From JBOGIF01 sp050742415 (GTDB lineage: Bacteria; Actinomycetota; Acidimicrobiia; Acidimicrobiales; AC-14), in contig JBOGIF010000225.1 in assembly GCA_050742415.1 (NCBI GenBank), positions 1 to 14,879 on the forward strand: a DNA stretch of 14,879 nucleotides, in the 5' to 3' direction. Each line of letters starts with the position of its first letter. Within the stretch, counting starts at the first letter, position 1. Made by a program: the position numbers and the translations under genes. The notes below the pieces were generated by a model. The model ran no database searches, had not been told where the DNA came from, and worked only from the letters and a program-made list of their open reading frames with translations. Of this stretch, positions 1 through 7,273 are shown piece after piece.

Positions 1-1164
1 GTGTATGAGATACCCGGTCCGCCAATTCGAGTCGTCGCCGTTGTAAAGGACGGGCACCAGGCTTCGGCCGTCCTGGCTGATGGTCGGCGTAGTTCCCGCC
101 AGCTCGGCAAGTGTGCTCGCCAGGTCAACATTGCCGACCAGATGAGACTCTGTCCGTTGCTGCTGCCCCGGAACCCGCACCATGAAGGGAGTCCCTACAC
201 ACTCCTCATATTGGCATCGCTTTCCGACGAACCGGTGCTCGCCAAGCGTATAGCCATTGTCCGTCATGAAGATGATGATCGTGTCGTCAAGAATGCCACG
301 CTCATTCAAGGTGTCGACGATCTTCTTGATCGCCTCGTCCACGGCAAGCAACGAGCGCATCGACTGCCGCTTGTCCTCGATACGGTTGCTCTCCTGCCCC
401 GCCGACATCTTGCTCAGAGACCGTATCGAGGCCGGCTTGTCGGACACGTCGGCTTCGTTGAAGTTGGGCCGCCGTGGGATCGACACATTGCCCAGAGCGG
501 CCTGGTGGCGCGGCGCAGGAGTGAAGGGGTCGTGGGGCGCGTGCAGCGAAAGCTCGGCGAAGAACGGTTCGCTGGTGGACCTGAGAAACTCGCTAGCTCT
601 GTCGGCGAGGACGTCCGTGGAGTAATCGGCAGCGGCGGAGCCATAGTGCTTGGTGGTCTGTCCATCAAACAGGTTGTAGTCGTAGTAATCGCCCCCGCTG
701 TCGGACACCACCCAGTCCGTCCAACCGGGAGGAACATAGAAACTGCCAAAGGGGTAACCGTTCAGATATTTCCCGAAGAGGGCGGTGCGGTAGCCTGAAG
801 CCTTGAGCCAGGTAGCGATGGTGGCGTTCTCATTGAAGTTCTGCCCGCTTGAGTTGTTCTCTACTCCGGTGTGATGCGAGTACTGCCCGCTTAGGATTGT
901 CGCACGAGATGGACAGCAAAGGGGGTTGTTCAGGTAGGCACGGCTGAACTTGATCCAGTTTCCGAACGGCTGCGAGCTCAGGTACGGCAGACCTGCCTCG
1001 AGATCAGGGCCCTGGTCGTCGCTGAGGACCAAGACGACGTTCGGTTTCGCCGGCGGGACGTCGGCAAGCGCCTTGGCGGTCGTTCCCCCAGCCGGGACGA
1101 GGATGCCGACGACTACCGCCATGGCGGCGATCACGGCAAAATTGCGTTCTCCCATAGAGCGCAC
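1..1164 (-). CDS. Secreted type I sulfatase (N-acetylglucosamine-6-sulfatase-like), C-terminus cut by window edge
   Basis: This is the N-terminal 388 codons of a formylglycine-dependent sulfatase, which hydrolyses sulfate esters, probably of carbohydrates, outside the cytoplasm. A basic start followed by a hydrophobic stretch (about residues 10-25) looks like a signal peptide. The sulfatase signature C-C-P-S-R-A-T-I-L-S-G fits CxPSRxxxLxG, so the first Cys (about residue 83) should be converted to formylglycine. Metal ligands are visible as D-D in LVLSDDQ and D-N in FMTDNG. GKYLNGY and HAPHDPF add the Lys and His of the active site. The GKYLNGY and PPGWTDW strings recall the human GNS-like branch, but the substrate is not determinable. 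I chose the GTG at 1164 because AGGA lies 5 nt upstream; the ATG at 1155 lacks a clear ribosome binding site. G+C is clearly lower than in the neighbours (about 50-58% in lines I counted). No sulfatase-maturing enzyme is in view. Confidence 0.93.
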   Translation of the reverse strand, partial: MRSMGERNFAVIAAMAVVVGILVPAGGTTAKALADVPPAKPNVVLVLSDDQGPDLEAGLPYLSSQPFGNWIKFSRAYLNNPLCCPSRATILSGQYSHHTGVENNSSGQNFNENATIATWLKASGYRTALFGKYLNGYPFGSFYVPPGWTDWVVSDSGGDYYDYNLFDGQTTKHYGSAAADYSTDVLADRASEFLRSTSEPFFAELSLHAPHDPFTPAPRHQAALGNVSIPRRPNFNEADVSDKPASIRSLSKMSAGQESNRIEDKRQSMRSLLAVDEAIKKIVDTLNERGILDDTIIIFMTDNGYTLGEHRFVGKRCQYEECVGTPFMVRVPGQQQRTESHLVGNVDLASTLAELAGTTPTISQDGRSLVPVLYNGDDSNWRTGYLIH

Positions 1165-1216
1165 GGTAGTCCTGACTCGCCCGTCGGGGGCTGTCGAAGT
1201 GGTGTAGGACTGTGGC

Positions 1217-2053
1217 GTGGCCCGCATCCTCGACACCGTCCCGGCTTTCGAGGGCTTCGCCCGCAAGGCCGGCCTCGAAAGCCCGTTCCGGCGGGAGCTG
1301 ATGATCAAGGAGAGCTACGAGGAACAGCATCCCGACGTCTTCGCCGCCTTCAACCCGCGGTTCGGCTCGCCCGGCGGTCGCGCTGTCATCGCCCGGGAGC
1401 TGACCGGCACCAGGGACCGGGTGCGCCGGGCCCAGCCTCTGATGACCGAGGCGATCGAGAACGTGGACCCCCTCCTGCCGGGCGTGCTGGGGTTGGCCGA
1501 CGAGCCCTCGCCGCTGCACGTGCTGATGGTCGGCCAGTTCTCGACCAACGCCGCCGTGGGACGTCTGGGTGACGACGTGGCCGTGTTCCACTGCCTCGAA
1601 TGGTTCGAGTCGGCCGAGGGCGCACCGGTGCTGGTCGCGCACGAGGGCACCCACGCCTGGCACCAGCTGGCACTGGGAGCCGCCGCCGCCGACCTTCCGG
1701 CCGACGACCTGGCATGGATGGCGTTCTCCGAGGGCCTGGCCACCCGGGCCTCGCGAGCCGCGGTGCCGGACCGACCGGAGCTGGACTACTTCTGGTACGG
1801 CCACGACGCCCCCGAAGACTGGCTGGCCTGGTGCCAGGAGCACCACGACGAGCTGCTCAAGCACTTCCGTGCCTCGCTCGACATCGCCGAGGCCACCGAG
1901 ACTTTCTTCGGCGGCGGGCTGGTCGACGGCCACTGGCGCGTCGGCTACTACTTGGCCGACTCCCTGGTCGCTGGCCTAGGGGTCGCCCTGCCCGAGCTGG
2001 TCGCCATGACGGTGGACGAGGCTCGTTCCGCCATCCGCACCGCCGTCGGTTAA
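1217..2053 (+). CDS. Putative HExxH zinc metallopeptidase (DUF2268-like)
   Basis: A 278-residue protein without a signal peptide or membrane segment. The clearest mark is H-E-G-T-H at residues 142-146 in VAHEGTHAWHQ. About 25 residues later comes S-E-G-L-A-T (Glu172), the layout of a gluzincin in which the two His residues and the downstream Glu bind zinc and Glu143 acts as the base. The spacing and the following Arg/Ala-rich helix resemble DUF2268-type predicted Zn proteases; that assignment is from memory and the substrate is unknown. The GTG start is supported by AGGA seven bases upstream. It is divergent from the sulfatase (52 bp between starts) and convergent with rsfS (24 bp between stops). 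Its G+C is high (about 75% in a line I counted), like the core genes and unlike the sulfatase. Confidence 0.8.
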   Translation: MARILDTVPAFEGFARKAGLESPFRRELMIKESYEEQHPDVFAAFNPRFGSPGGRAVIARELTGTRDRVRRAQPLMTEAIENVDPLLPGVLGLADEPSPLHVLMVGQFSTNAAVGRLGDDVAVFHCLEWFESAEGAPVLVAHEGTHAWHQLALGAAAADLPADDLAWMAFSEGLATRASRAAVPDRPELDYFWYGHDAPEDWLAWCQEHHDELLKHFRASLDIAEATETFFGGGLVDGHWRVGYYLADSLVAGLGVALPELVAMTVDEARSAIRTAVG

Positions 2054-2077
2054 GGGCTGCCGGAGAGCGAGCGCCGC

Positions 2078-2458
2078 TTAGGAGCGGGCCGGCTCCCACT
2101 CGAGGCGTGGGGCGTCGGCCCACAGGCGCTCGAGGTCGTAGTAGCGCCGGGTCTCGTCGAGGAAGACGTGCACCACGAAGTCGCCGTAGTCGAGCAGGAC
2201 CCATTCCTTGTGCTGGCGGCCCTCGATCCGTAGGGGGGCGATCCCGGCCTCGACCTTCAGCCGGTCCTCCACCTCCTCGGCGATGGCGTCGACCTGCGGG
2301 CGGTTGGACCCACTTGTGATCACGAAGATCTCCGTGATGGCGAGCACCGCGCCCACTTCGAGGACCACCGTGTCGTCGCCGCCCTTCGACGATGCCGCCC
2401 TCGCCGCCGTGAGGGCCCAGTCTCGGACCTCCTCACGCTGGCTCTCGACGGCTGTCAT
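2078..2458 (-). CDS. rsfS: Ribosomal silencing factor RsfS
   Basis: A 126-residue member of the RsfS/Iojap family. RsfS binds L14 on the 50S subunit and blocks subunit joining, lowering translation when nutrients are scarce. Family hallmarks are seen: an N-terminal helix (MTAVESQREEVRDWAL), the strand segment AITEIFVITSGSN, EGRQHKEWVLLDYGDFVVHVF, and ETRRYYDLERLW near the end. Length is normal for the family. The open frame continues upstream inside nadD, but the ATG at 2458 has GGGAG just upstream, matches the usual N-terminus, and overlaps the nadD stop as ATGA. It is therefore probably translated by coupling with nadD. It ends 24 bp from the convergent peptidase gene, with no clear terminator between them. 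Confidence 0.96.
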   Translation of the reverse strand: MTAVESQREEVRDWALTAARAASSKGGDDTVVLEVGAVLAITEIFVITSGSNRPQVDAIAEEVEDRLKVEAGIAPLRIEGRQHKEWVLLDYGDFVVHVFLDETRRYYDLERLWADAPRLEWEPARS

Positions 2459-3042
2459 CTGCTCCCAGGGTACAGACCGCGACGCCTTATGAGGTTGATT
2501 GCCGCCGGCGGCAGGAGGTGGTCGAGGGGACGGCCGTCGGCGGCACGGGCCCGGAGGTCCGAGGAGGAGATCTCCAGCCGGGGGATCTCGACCCGCTCCA
2601 CCCGCCACTGCGGTCCGACGTCGACGTCCGGCGCCCCCGGCCGGTTGACGATGACCAGCCGGGCCAGCCGGGCGCACACGTCGGCCCGCCGCCAGGTCGG
2701 GAGCTCGGCGGCCACGTCGGCCCCCACGACGAGGAACAGCTCGGCGGCGGGATCGTCGGCCAGCAGCTGCTCGAGGGTGTCGGCCGTGACCGACTCGCCA
2801 CCCCGGTCGATCTCGATACGGCTGGCCTCGATACCGTCGGCGCCTTCAAGGGCGGCCTCCACGAGAGCGAGCCGGTCCGCCGCCGGCGTCACCATCCGGT
2901 CGCTCTTCTGCCACGGCACGTTGGCCACCACCAACAGGACCCGGTCGAGGTCCAGGGCGTGACGGGCGTTGACGGCCGCCACCAGGTGCCCGACATGAAT
3001 GGGGTCGAAAGTGCCGCCGAGCACCCCCAACCGGTTCCCCAT
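2455..3042 (-). CDS. nadD: Nicotinate-mononucleotide adenylyltransferase NadD
   Basis: This 195-residue enzyme transfers AMP from ATP to nicotinate mononucleotide, giving deamido-NAD in NAD synthesis. The N-terminus has the nucleotidyltransferase signature GGTFDPIHVGHL with the T/HxGH motif. VPWQKS, the central VVGADVAAELPTW and the C-terminal ISSSDLRARAADGRPL (equivalent of ISSTxIR) complete the family pattern. The ATG at 3042 starts directly with MGNRLGVLGGTFDP. No Shine-Dalgarno sequence is visible upstream, while TAGAAT lies 11 nt before the start, suggesting a very short leader. The stop overlaps the rsfS start (ATGA). It is divergent from the DAHP synthase gene with only 52 bp between start codons, so the two promoters must be interleaved. 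Confidence 0.96.
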   Translation of the reverse strand: MGNRLGVLGGTFDPIHVGHLVAAVNARHALDLDRVLLVVANVPWQKSDRMVTPAADRLALVEAALEGADGIEASRIEIDRGGESVTADTLEQLLADDPAAELFLVVGADVAAELPTWRRADVCARLARLVIVNRPGAPDVDVGPQWRVERVEIPRLEISSSDLRARAADGRPLDHLLPPAAINLIRRRGLYPGSR

Positions 3043-3053
3043 GTCGATTTCGG

Positions 3054-3059
3054 ATTCTA
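3054..3059 (-). promoter_or_regulatory. Candidate -10 element of nadD-rsfS in the 52-bp divergent spacer
   Basis: TAGAAT (5 of 6 to TATAAT) reads toward nadD and ends 11 nt before its ATG. Transcription starting about 6-7 nt downstream would leave a leader of only a few nucleotides, in agreement with the lack of a Shine-Dalgarno sequence. I could not find a good -35 at 16-18 bp. The same 52 bp must also hold the promoter of the oppositely oriented DAHP synthase, for which I see no convincing hexamers. Confidence 0.35.
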
Positions 3060-3094
3060 CGAAACGCCTCGGCCGTCTAGCCTGGCCGGGCGGA

Positions 3095-4444
3095 ATGAGT
3101 GAGACCTGGACCCCAAGCAGCTGGCGAAGCCGGCCGGCGCGCCAGCAACCCGACTGGCCCGACGAGGGCGCGCTCGACGACGCCCTGAAACGCCTTTCGG
3201 CCCTTCCCCCGCTGGTGTTCGCCGGGGAGGTACGCCAGCTCACGACCTCCCTCGGTGAGGTGGCCGAAGGGCGCGCCTTCCTCCTGCAGGCCGGCGACTG
3301 CGCCGAGTCCTTCGAGGAGTTCTCCGCCGACGCCATCCGCGACAAGCTACGGGTGATCCTGCAGATGGCGGCGGTGCTCACCTACGGCGCCGGGGTCCCG
3401 ATCGTCAAGATGGGCCGGATCGCCGGGCAGTTCGCCAAGCCGCGGTCTTCGGCCACCGAGACTGTCGGTGCCGACATCCTCCCTTCCTTCCGGGGCCACA
3501 TGGTCAACGACACCGCCCCCACCGCCGCGGCCCGGGTGGCCGACCCCGAGCGCCTGCTGACCGCGTACCACCAGTCGGCGTCCACCATGAACCTGCTGCG
3601 GGCGTTCACCAAGGGTGGCTTCGCCGACATGACCCAGGTCCACGCCTGGAACCAGGAGTTCGTCGCCGCCAGCGACGAGGGTCGCCGCTACGAGCAGATG
3701 GCGTCGGAGATCCAGCGGGCCATGCGGTTCATGGCCGCGTGCGGCATCGACCTGGCATCCGAGGCGGTGCTGCATCAGGTGGACTTCTGGACCAGCCACG
3801 AGGCGCTGCTGCTGGGCTACGAGGAGGCCCTCACGCGCCAGGACTCGTTGACGGGCGAGTGGTACGACTGCTCGGCCCACCTTCTCTGGGTCGGCGACCG
3901 CACCCGCCAGCTCGACGGTGCCCACACCGAGTTCCTCGCCGGCGTCGGCAACCCCATAGGCGCCAAGCTCGGCCCGGCCAGCGACCCGGCCGAGGTGGTC
4001 GAGCTGTGCCAACGACTCAACCCGTACCACATGCCCGGCCGTCTCACCCTCATCACCCGGCTGGGAGCGGAGCGCGTCACCGAGCTGTTACCAGCCCTAG
4101 TAGAGGCCGTCACCGCCGCCGGCCACCCCGTGGTGTGGGTGTGCGACCCCATGCACGGCAACACCTTCGTCAGCCCGTCGGGCCACAAGACCCGCCACCT
4201 CGATGCCGTGCTGGCCGAGGTCCGAGGCTTTTTTTCAGTTCACGCCGCGCTGGGCACCTGGCCCGGCGGCATCCACGTGGAGCTTACTGGCGAGGACGTC
4301 ACCGAGTGCCTCGGGGGATCCGAGGAGGTGCTCGACTCCGACCTGGACCTCCGCTACCTGACCGCCTGTGACCCCCGGCTCAACGCCCGCCAGTCGCTCG
4401 ACCTCGCCTTCGGGGTAGCGGCGCTGCTGCGGGATCAGGGCTAG
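3095..4444 (+). CDS. 3-deoxy-7-phosphoheptulonate synthase, class II (DAHP synthase)
   Basis: A 449-residue class II (plant/actinobacterial type) DAHP synthase, which condenses phosphoenolpyruvate with erythrose 4-phosphate in the first step of the shikimate pathway. Signature segments run in order: LQAGDCAESF (Cys69, metal ligand), VKMGRIAGQFAKPRS, SHEALLLGYE, WVGDRTRQLDGAH, NPIGAKLGP, CDPMHGNTF (His354), GIHVELTGEDVTECLGG (Glu396) and TACDPRLN (Asp426). These match the Cys/His/Glu/Asp metal site known for the M. tuberculosis enzyme. The frame stays open upstream to 2999, but that part lies over nadD; the ATG at 3095 gives a normal family length, with only a weak GGGCGGA before it. It is the only plus-strand gene inside the minus-strand cluster, and its last 65 bp overlap the convergent glycosyltransferase gene. 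It contains an unusual run of seven T residues at 4229-4235. In mycobacteria the homologue is called aroG. Confidence 0.97.
   Translation: MSETWTPSSWRSRPARQQPDWPDEGALDDALKRLSALPPLVFAGEVRQLTTSLGEVAEGRAFLLQAGDCAESFEEFSADAIRDKLRVILQMAAVLTYGAGVPIVKMGRIAGQFAKPRSSATETVGADILPSFRGHMVNDTAPTAAARVADPERLLTAYHQSASTMNLLRAFTKGGFADMTQVHAWNQEFVAASDEGRRYEQMASEIQRAMRFMAACGIDLASEAVLHQVDFWTSHEALLLGYEEALTRQDSLTGEWYDCSAHLLWVGDRTRQLDGAHTEFLAGVGNPIGAKLGPASDPAEVVELCQRLNPYHMPGRLTLITRLGAERVTELLPALVEAVTAAGHPVVWVCDPMHGNTFVSPSGHKTRHLDAVLAEVRGFFSVHAALGTWPGGIHVELTGEDVTECLGGSEEVLDSDLDLRYLTACDPRLNARQSLDLAFGVAALLRDQG
4229..4235 (+). other. T7 homopolymer inside the DAHP synthase gene
   Basis: Seven consecutive T residues encode Phe-Phe plus the first base of the next codon in the segment VRGFFSVH. 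The neighbouring codons (TTT TTT TCA GTT) end in A or T, against the strongly G/C-ending use of the rest of the gene. Six bases of ACCTCG can pair with CGAGGT a short distance upstream. The conserved reading frame continues normally through the tract, so there is no fixed frameshift in this sequence. Confidence 0.8.
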
Positions 4445-5936
4445 GAACCACCCGGTAGAGGGCTCCCACCCGGTCCCTGCGTACCAATTGGAGTGGCAGG
4501 GAGCTCTCGAGGAGGGGCTGCGACGGCATGAAGGCGCGGCGGGACCGGATCACCGGGAAGTAAGCAAGCAGTCCCCCCGTGCGCTCCAGCTCGGTGCCCA
4601 CAGCTGCCAGCCGTCGGGAGAACGCCGGGTCGCGTCGGCCCGTCAGGTAATCGGTGGTCGCGGGCAATGTGGCCGTGGTTCGACCCGTGAGCAGGAAGAC
4701 GGCGTCGGCGCCGTTGCTGTAGACGGGCACGCCAGCGTCGAGCCGGGCGATCTCGGCCACGACCGACGAGTTGCGCCACGCCGCGGCCGAGTAGCCCCGC
4801 CGGCCGATCCCCTGGTCGCCGAGGCCCCGGGCCGTCCACACACCCGCTTGGACCAGCATCACGCCGACCACGGCCAGCCCGGCCGCGGTCAGCGATCGCG
4901 GCGGCTTGTGCCGGGCGACGGCAGCCACGGCCAGGACGACGGCGACGATGTGGACCGGTGCGAGGAGGCGTGAGTCGAACCGGCCGGTTTCATCGAGCAC
5001 GACCCGGTACCCCACGACTACGACCACATAGGCGATGCCGAAGGCCAGGAGCACCAAAGTGAGGTTCGATGGCCTCGGCGGTCGACCCCTGGTCCGAGCC
5101 AAGACCGCGATCGCGGCGCCGGCGGCAACCAGGGCTGCGCAACCAAGGACCGTCGCCCAGAACCGGACCGGCCACGGAACGGTTTCCGGAAGGACCCACC
5201 GAGACAGGGCCCCGATGCCGATGAGGGACTCGTGAACGCCGAACGGGTGCAGTCGGAGCGGACGGTGGGCTCCCCCGGCCCACGCCAGCCAGCCGGCGGC
5301 GGGAAGCAACGGCAGAACCGCAAACGCTGCGGTGTGGCGGCGCCGGCCAGCGCCGGCCAGGGCGGCCGCCCCGGCCAGCGGCACCGCCAACCCGGCGTAG
5401 CGGGTGAGCACCGCCGCTGAGGCCAGCCCCATCGCCACGCCCAGGCACCATGTTCGGGGCCGGTCGAGATGGGCGGCGAGGGTGGCCAGACTGGCGAGTG
5501 AGAGAAGGATGAAGAGCGGCTCGCTCAGCGCCGACGACGAGAGCTTCATCAGCTCGAGGGCGCCGAGAACCAGCAGCCCAGCGACGAGGCCGGCCGGGAG
5601 GGACCCGGTGTGGCGCGCCACGACCACCGCCACCAGCAGGACCGTCAGCCCGAAGATCACCGGATTGATCCAACCGGCGGCGTCGAGCGGGTCCAGCCCG
5701 AGGCTGCCCAACCCCGCCAGCAGGAGGGGGAAGAGTGGAGGGAAGCTACCTATTGGTGGCGTGCCTGGCGGTGCCACGAAACCGCGGCCGTCCACCAGTC
5801 TGCGGGCCACTCCGACATAGAACACGGAGTCGGGGCTGGCATAGGGCCCGAGACGCGTGACGACGATCAGCGCGAGCGTGCCCACCGCCGCGGGGATGCC
5901 CAGAATGGCCACTGCCGCCGGGGAGGCGGCCTTCAC
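4380..5936 (-). CDS. Polytopic membrane glycosyltransferase-like protein (GT-C/PMT type)
   Basis: A 518-residue protein with roughly ten hydrophobic segments from residue 8 to about 370, then a soluble C-terminal domain of about 140 residues ending in an Arg-rich tail. Immediately after the first membrane segment comes GPYASPDSVFYVGVARRL, with an Asp (residue 36) placed like the catalytic Asp in the first outer loop of GT-C enzymes such as ArnT and protein mannosyltransferases. RYAGLAVPLAG after another segment is also common in this group. It probably uses a polyprenyl-phosphate sugar at the outer face of the membrane; donor and acceptor are unknown. The GTG start overlaps the proA stop as GTGA, indicating coupled translation. 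The 3' end overlaps the convergent DAHP synthase gene by 65 bp, so the last ~20 residues are encoded antisense to that enzyme's C-terminus. Overall class is fairly secure, specific function is not. Confidence 0.82.
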   Translation of the reverse strand: MKAASPAAVAILGIPAAVGTLALIVVTRLGPYASPDSVFYVGVARRLVDGRGFVAPPGTPPIGSFPPLFPLLLAGLGSLGLDPLDAAGWINPVIFGLTVLLVAVVVARHTGSLPAGLVAGLLVLGALELMKLSSSALSEPLFILLSLASLATLAAHLDRPRTWCLGVAMGLASAAVLTRYAGLAVPLAGAAALAGAGRRRHTAAFAVLPLLPAAGWLAWAGGAHRPLRLHPFGVHESLIGIGALSRWVLPETVPWPVRFWATVLGCAALVAAGAAIAVLARTRGRPPRPSNLTLVLLAFGIAYVVVVVGYRVVLDETGRFDSRLLAPVHIVAVVLAVAAVARHKPPRSLTAAGLAVVGVMLVQAGVWTARGLGDQGIGRRGYSAAAWRNSSVVAEIARLDAGVPVYSNGADAVFLLTGRTTATLPATTDYLTGRRDPAFSRRLAAVGTELERTGGLLAYFPVIRSRRAFMPSQPLLESSLPLQLVRRDRVGALYRVVPSPDPAAAPLPRRRGRATGGR

Positions 5937-7180
5937 GTCCGGATCTGCCCGTCCCCCATCACCACGTACTTGAGCGTGGTCAGCTCGCGTAACCCCATCG
6001 GCCCGCGGGCGTGGAGCTTCTGGGTGCTTATCCCGATCTCGGCGCCGAACCCGAACTGCTCCCCGTCGGTGAACCGGGTTGACGCGTTCACTATCACCGC
6101 CGCAGCGTCGACCTCGCGGGTGAACCGGGTGGCCGCCGCCAGGTCACGCGTGCAGATCGCCTCGGTGTGCCCGGTGCCGAAGCGGTTGACGTGGGCAATG
6201 GCGGCGTCGAGCGAGCCGACCACCGCCACCGACATCTTCATGTCGAGGAACTCGGCAGCGAAGTCGGCCTCGGTGGCCGAGCCGATGGAACCCACCAGCG
6301 CTCGCGCCGTGTCGTCGCCAACCAGTTCGACGCCCTCGAGGGCAGCGGCAGCGCGGGGCAGGAAGTCGGAGGCAACGTCGGCGTGCACCACCAGCGACTC
6401 GGCGGCGTTGCAGACCGAGGTCCTCTGGGTCTTGGCATTGACGACTATGTCGAGAGCCTGGTCGAGGTCGGCAGAGGCGTCGACATATACGTGACAGTTG
6501 CCGTCGCCGTCGATGACATAGGGAACCCGCGCATGCTGCAAGACGCTGGCGATGAGCGACGGGCCGCCCCTCGGGATCAGGCAGTCGATGGACTCCCGGA
6601 GGCCCATGAACTCCGCCGCCGTCTCGTGGCTGGTGTCCTCCACGAGCACCAGCGCGTCGGCCGGGAGGCCAGCTTTCGCCACTCCCTCCCGGAGCGCCTC
6701 GGCGATGGCGATGTTGGACGCGAGCGCCCCGGACGACCCCCGCAGAAAGGCGGCGTTTCCGGACTTGAGGCACAGCCCGAAGGCATCGCTCGTCACATTG
6801 GGCCGGTTCTCGTAGATGATCGCTACGACGCCTAGTGGGACACGCACCTTGGTGATCACCAGGCCGTTGGGCCGGGTCCAGCCTTCGACCACCTCGCCTA
6901 CCGGGTCACGCAGCCCGGCGACCTGTCGCAGCCCGTCGGCCATGGCGTCGATGCGGGCCGAACTCAGCCTGAGGCGATCGACGACCGTCGCAGTTGTGCC
7001 GGCGGCCACGGCTCGCGCCACATCGTCGGCGTTGGCCGCCAGGATCTCGGGACCGTGGCGAACGAGGAGGTCGGCTGCGGCCGAGAGAACCGAGTCCTTC
7101 GTGGCCGTCGAAGCGATGGCGAGCTCGCGGGAGGCGGCCTTGGCCCGGCGTCCGAGCTCGGCCACGGGGGTCGAAGGCAT
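5933..7180 (-). CDS. proA: Glutamate-5-semialdehyde dehydrogenase (gamma-glutamyl phosphate reductase) ProA
   Basis: A 415-residue enzyme of the aldehyde dehydrogenase superfamily that reduces gamma-glutamyl phosphate with NADPH in the second step of proline synthesis. Seen in order are VPLGVVAIIYENRPNVTSDA, LKSGNAAFLRG, DCLIPRGGPSLI, HVYVDASAD, TQRTSVCNAAESLVVH with the catalytic Cys257, and the C-terminal FGFGAEIGISTQKLHARGPMGLRELTTLKY. Length matches E. coli ProA closely. The frame is open 18 codons further upstream, but the ATG at 7180 gives the usual N-terminus and lies 5 nt downstream of TAACCT, typical of leaderless genes; there is no Shine-Dalgarno sequence. It is separated from proB by about 2.7 kb. 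A strong terminator just upstream implies its own promoter. The stop overlaps the start of the membrane glycosyltransferase gene. Confidence 0.97.
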   Translation of the reverse strand: MPSTPVAELGRRAKAASRELAIASTATKDSVLSAAADLLVRHGPEILAANADDVARAVAAGTTATVVDRLRLSSARIDAMADGLRQVAGLRDPVGEVVEGWTRPNGLVITKVRVPLGVVAIIYENRPNVTSDAFGLCLKSGNAAFLRGSSGALASNIAIAEALREGVAKAGLPADALVLVEDTSHETAAEFMGLRESIDCLIPRGGPSLIASVLQHARVPYVIDGDGNCHVYVDASADLDQALDIVVNAKTQRTSVCNAAESLVVHADVASDFLPRAAAALEGVELVGDDTARALVGSIGSATEADFAAEFLDMKMSVAVVGSLDAAIAHVNRFGTGHTEAICTRDLAAATRFTREVDAAAVIVNASTRFTDGEQFGFGAEIGISTQKLHARGPMGLRELTTLKYVVMGDGQIRT

Positions 7181-7185
7181 GATCG

Positions 7186-7191
7186 AGGTTA
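7186..7191 (-). promoter_or_regulatory. Candidate leaderless -10 element of proA
   Basis: TAACCT fits the TANNNT -10 pattern and lies five bases before the proA ATG, the spacing expected when transcription begins at the A of the start codon. It sits between the terminator at 7225-7255 and proA, the only place a proA promoter could lie downstream of that terminator. No good -35 was seen. Confidence 0.4.
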
Positions 7192-7224
7192 CCGCCCGCG
7201 CCACGAATCTGGCCCTCCAAAAGG

Positions 7225-7255
7225 AGAAGGGCACCCCTTTTCGGGGTGCCCTTCT
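7225..7255 (-). terminator. Strong intrinsic terminator after the small secreted protein gene
   Basis: A perfect 13-bp inverted repeat (7225-7237 and 7243-7255) encloses a 5-nt loop. On the minus strand the stem is followed by CCTTTT; on the plus strand no T-run follows, so it is oriented for minus-strand transcription. It begins about 19 bases after the stop of the gene at 7274-7729 and lies 45 bases before the proA start. It should separate the upstream block from proA. Confidence 0.85.
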
Positions 7256-7273
7256 GGTTGCGGCGAGTGAGGA

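Noticed and set aside
1..798. Long plus-strand open frame at the left edge (265 codons)
   Set aside because: It is antisense to the sulfatase, whose motifs and signal peptide are unmistakable; the plus-strand translation resembles no protein family.
1004..1933. Minus-strand open frame of 309 codons
   Set aside because: It lies antisense to the HExxH peptidase gene and across the sulfatase start, and its His/Gly/Arg/Val-rich composition is that of a shadow frame.
4474..4502. Inverted repeat TCCCTGC/GCAGGGA just after the DAHP synthase stop
   Set aside because: The 7-bp stem has a 15-nt loop and no T-run, and it lies within the glycosyltransferase coding region; not enough to call a terminator.
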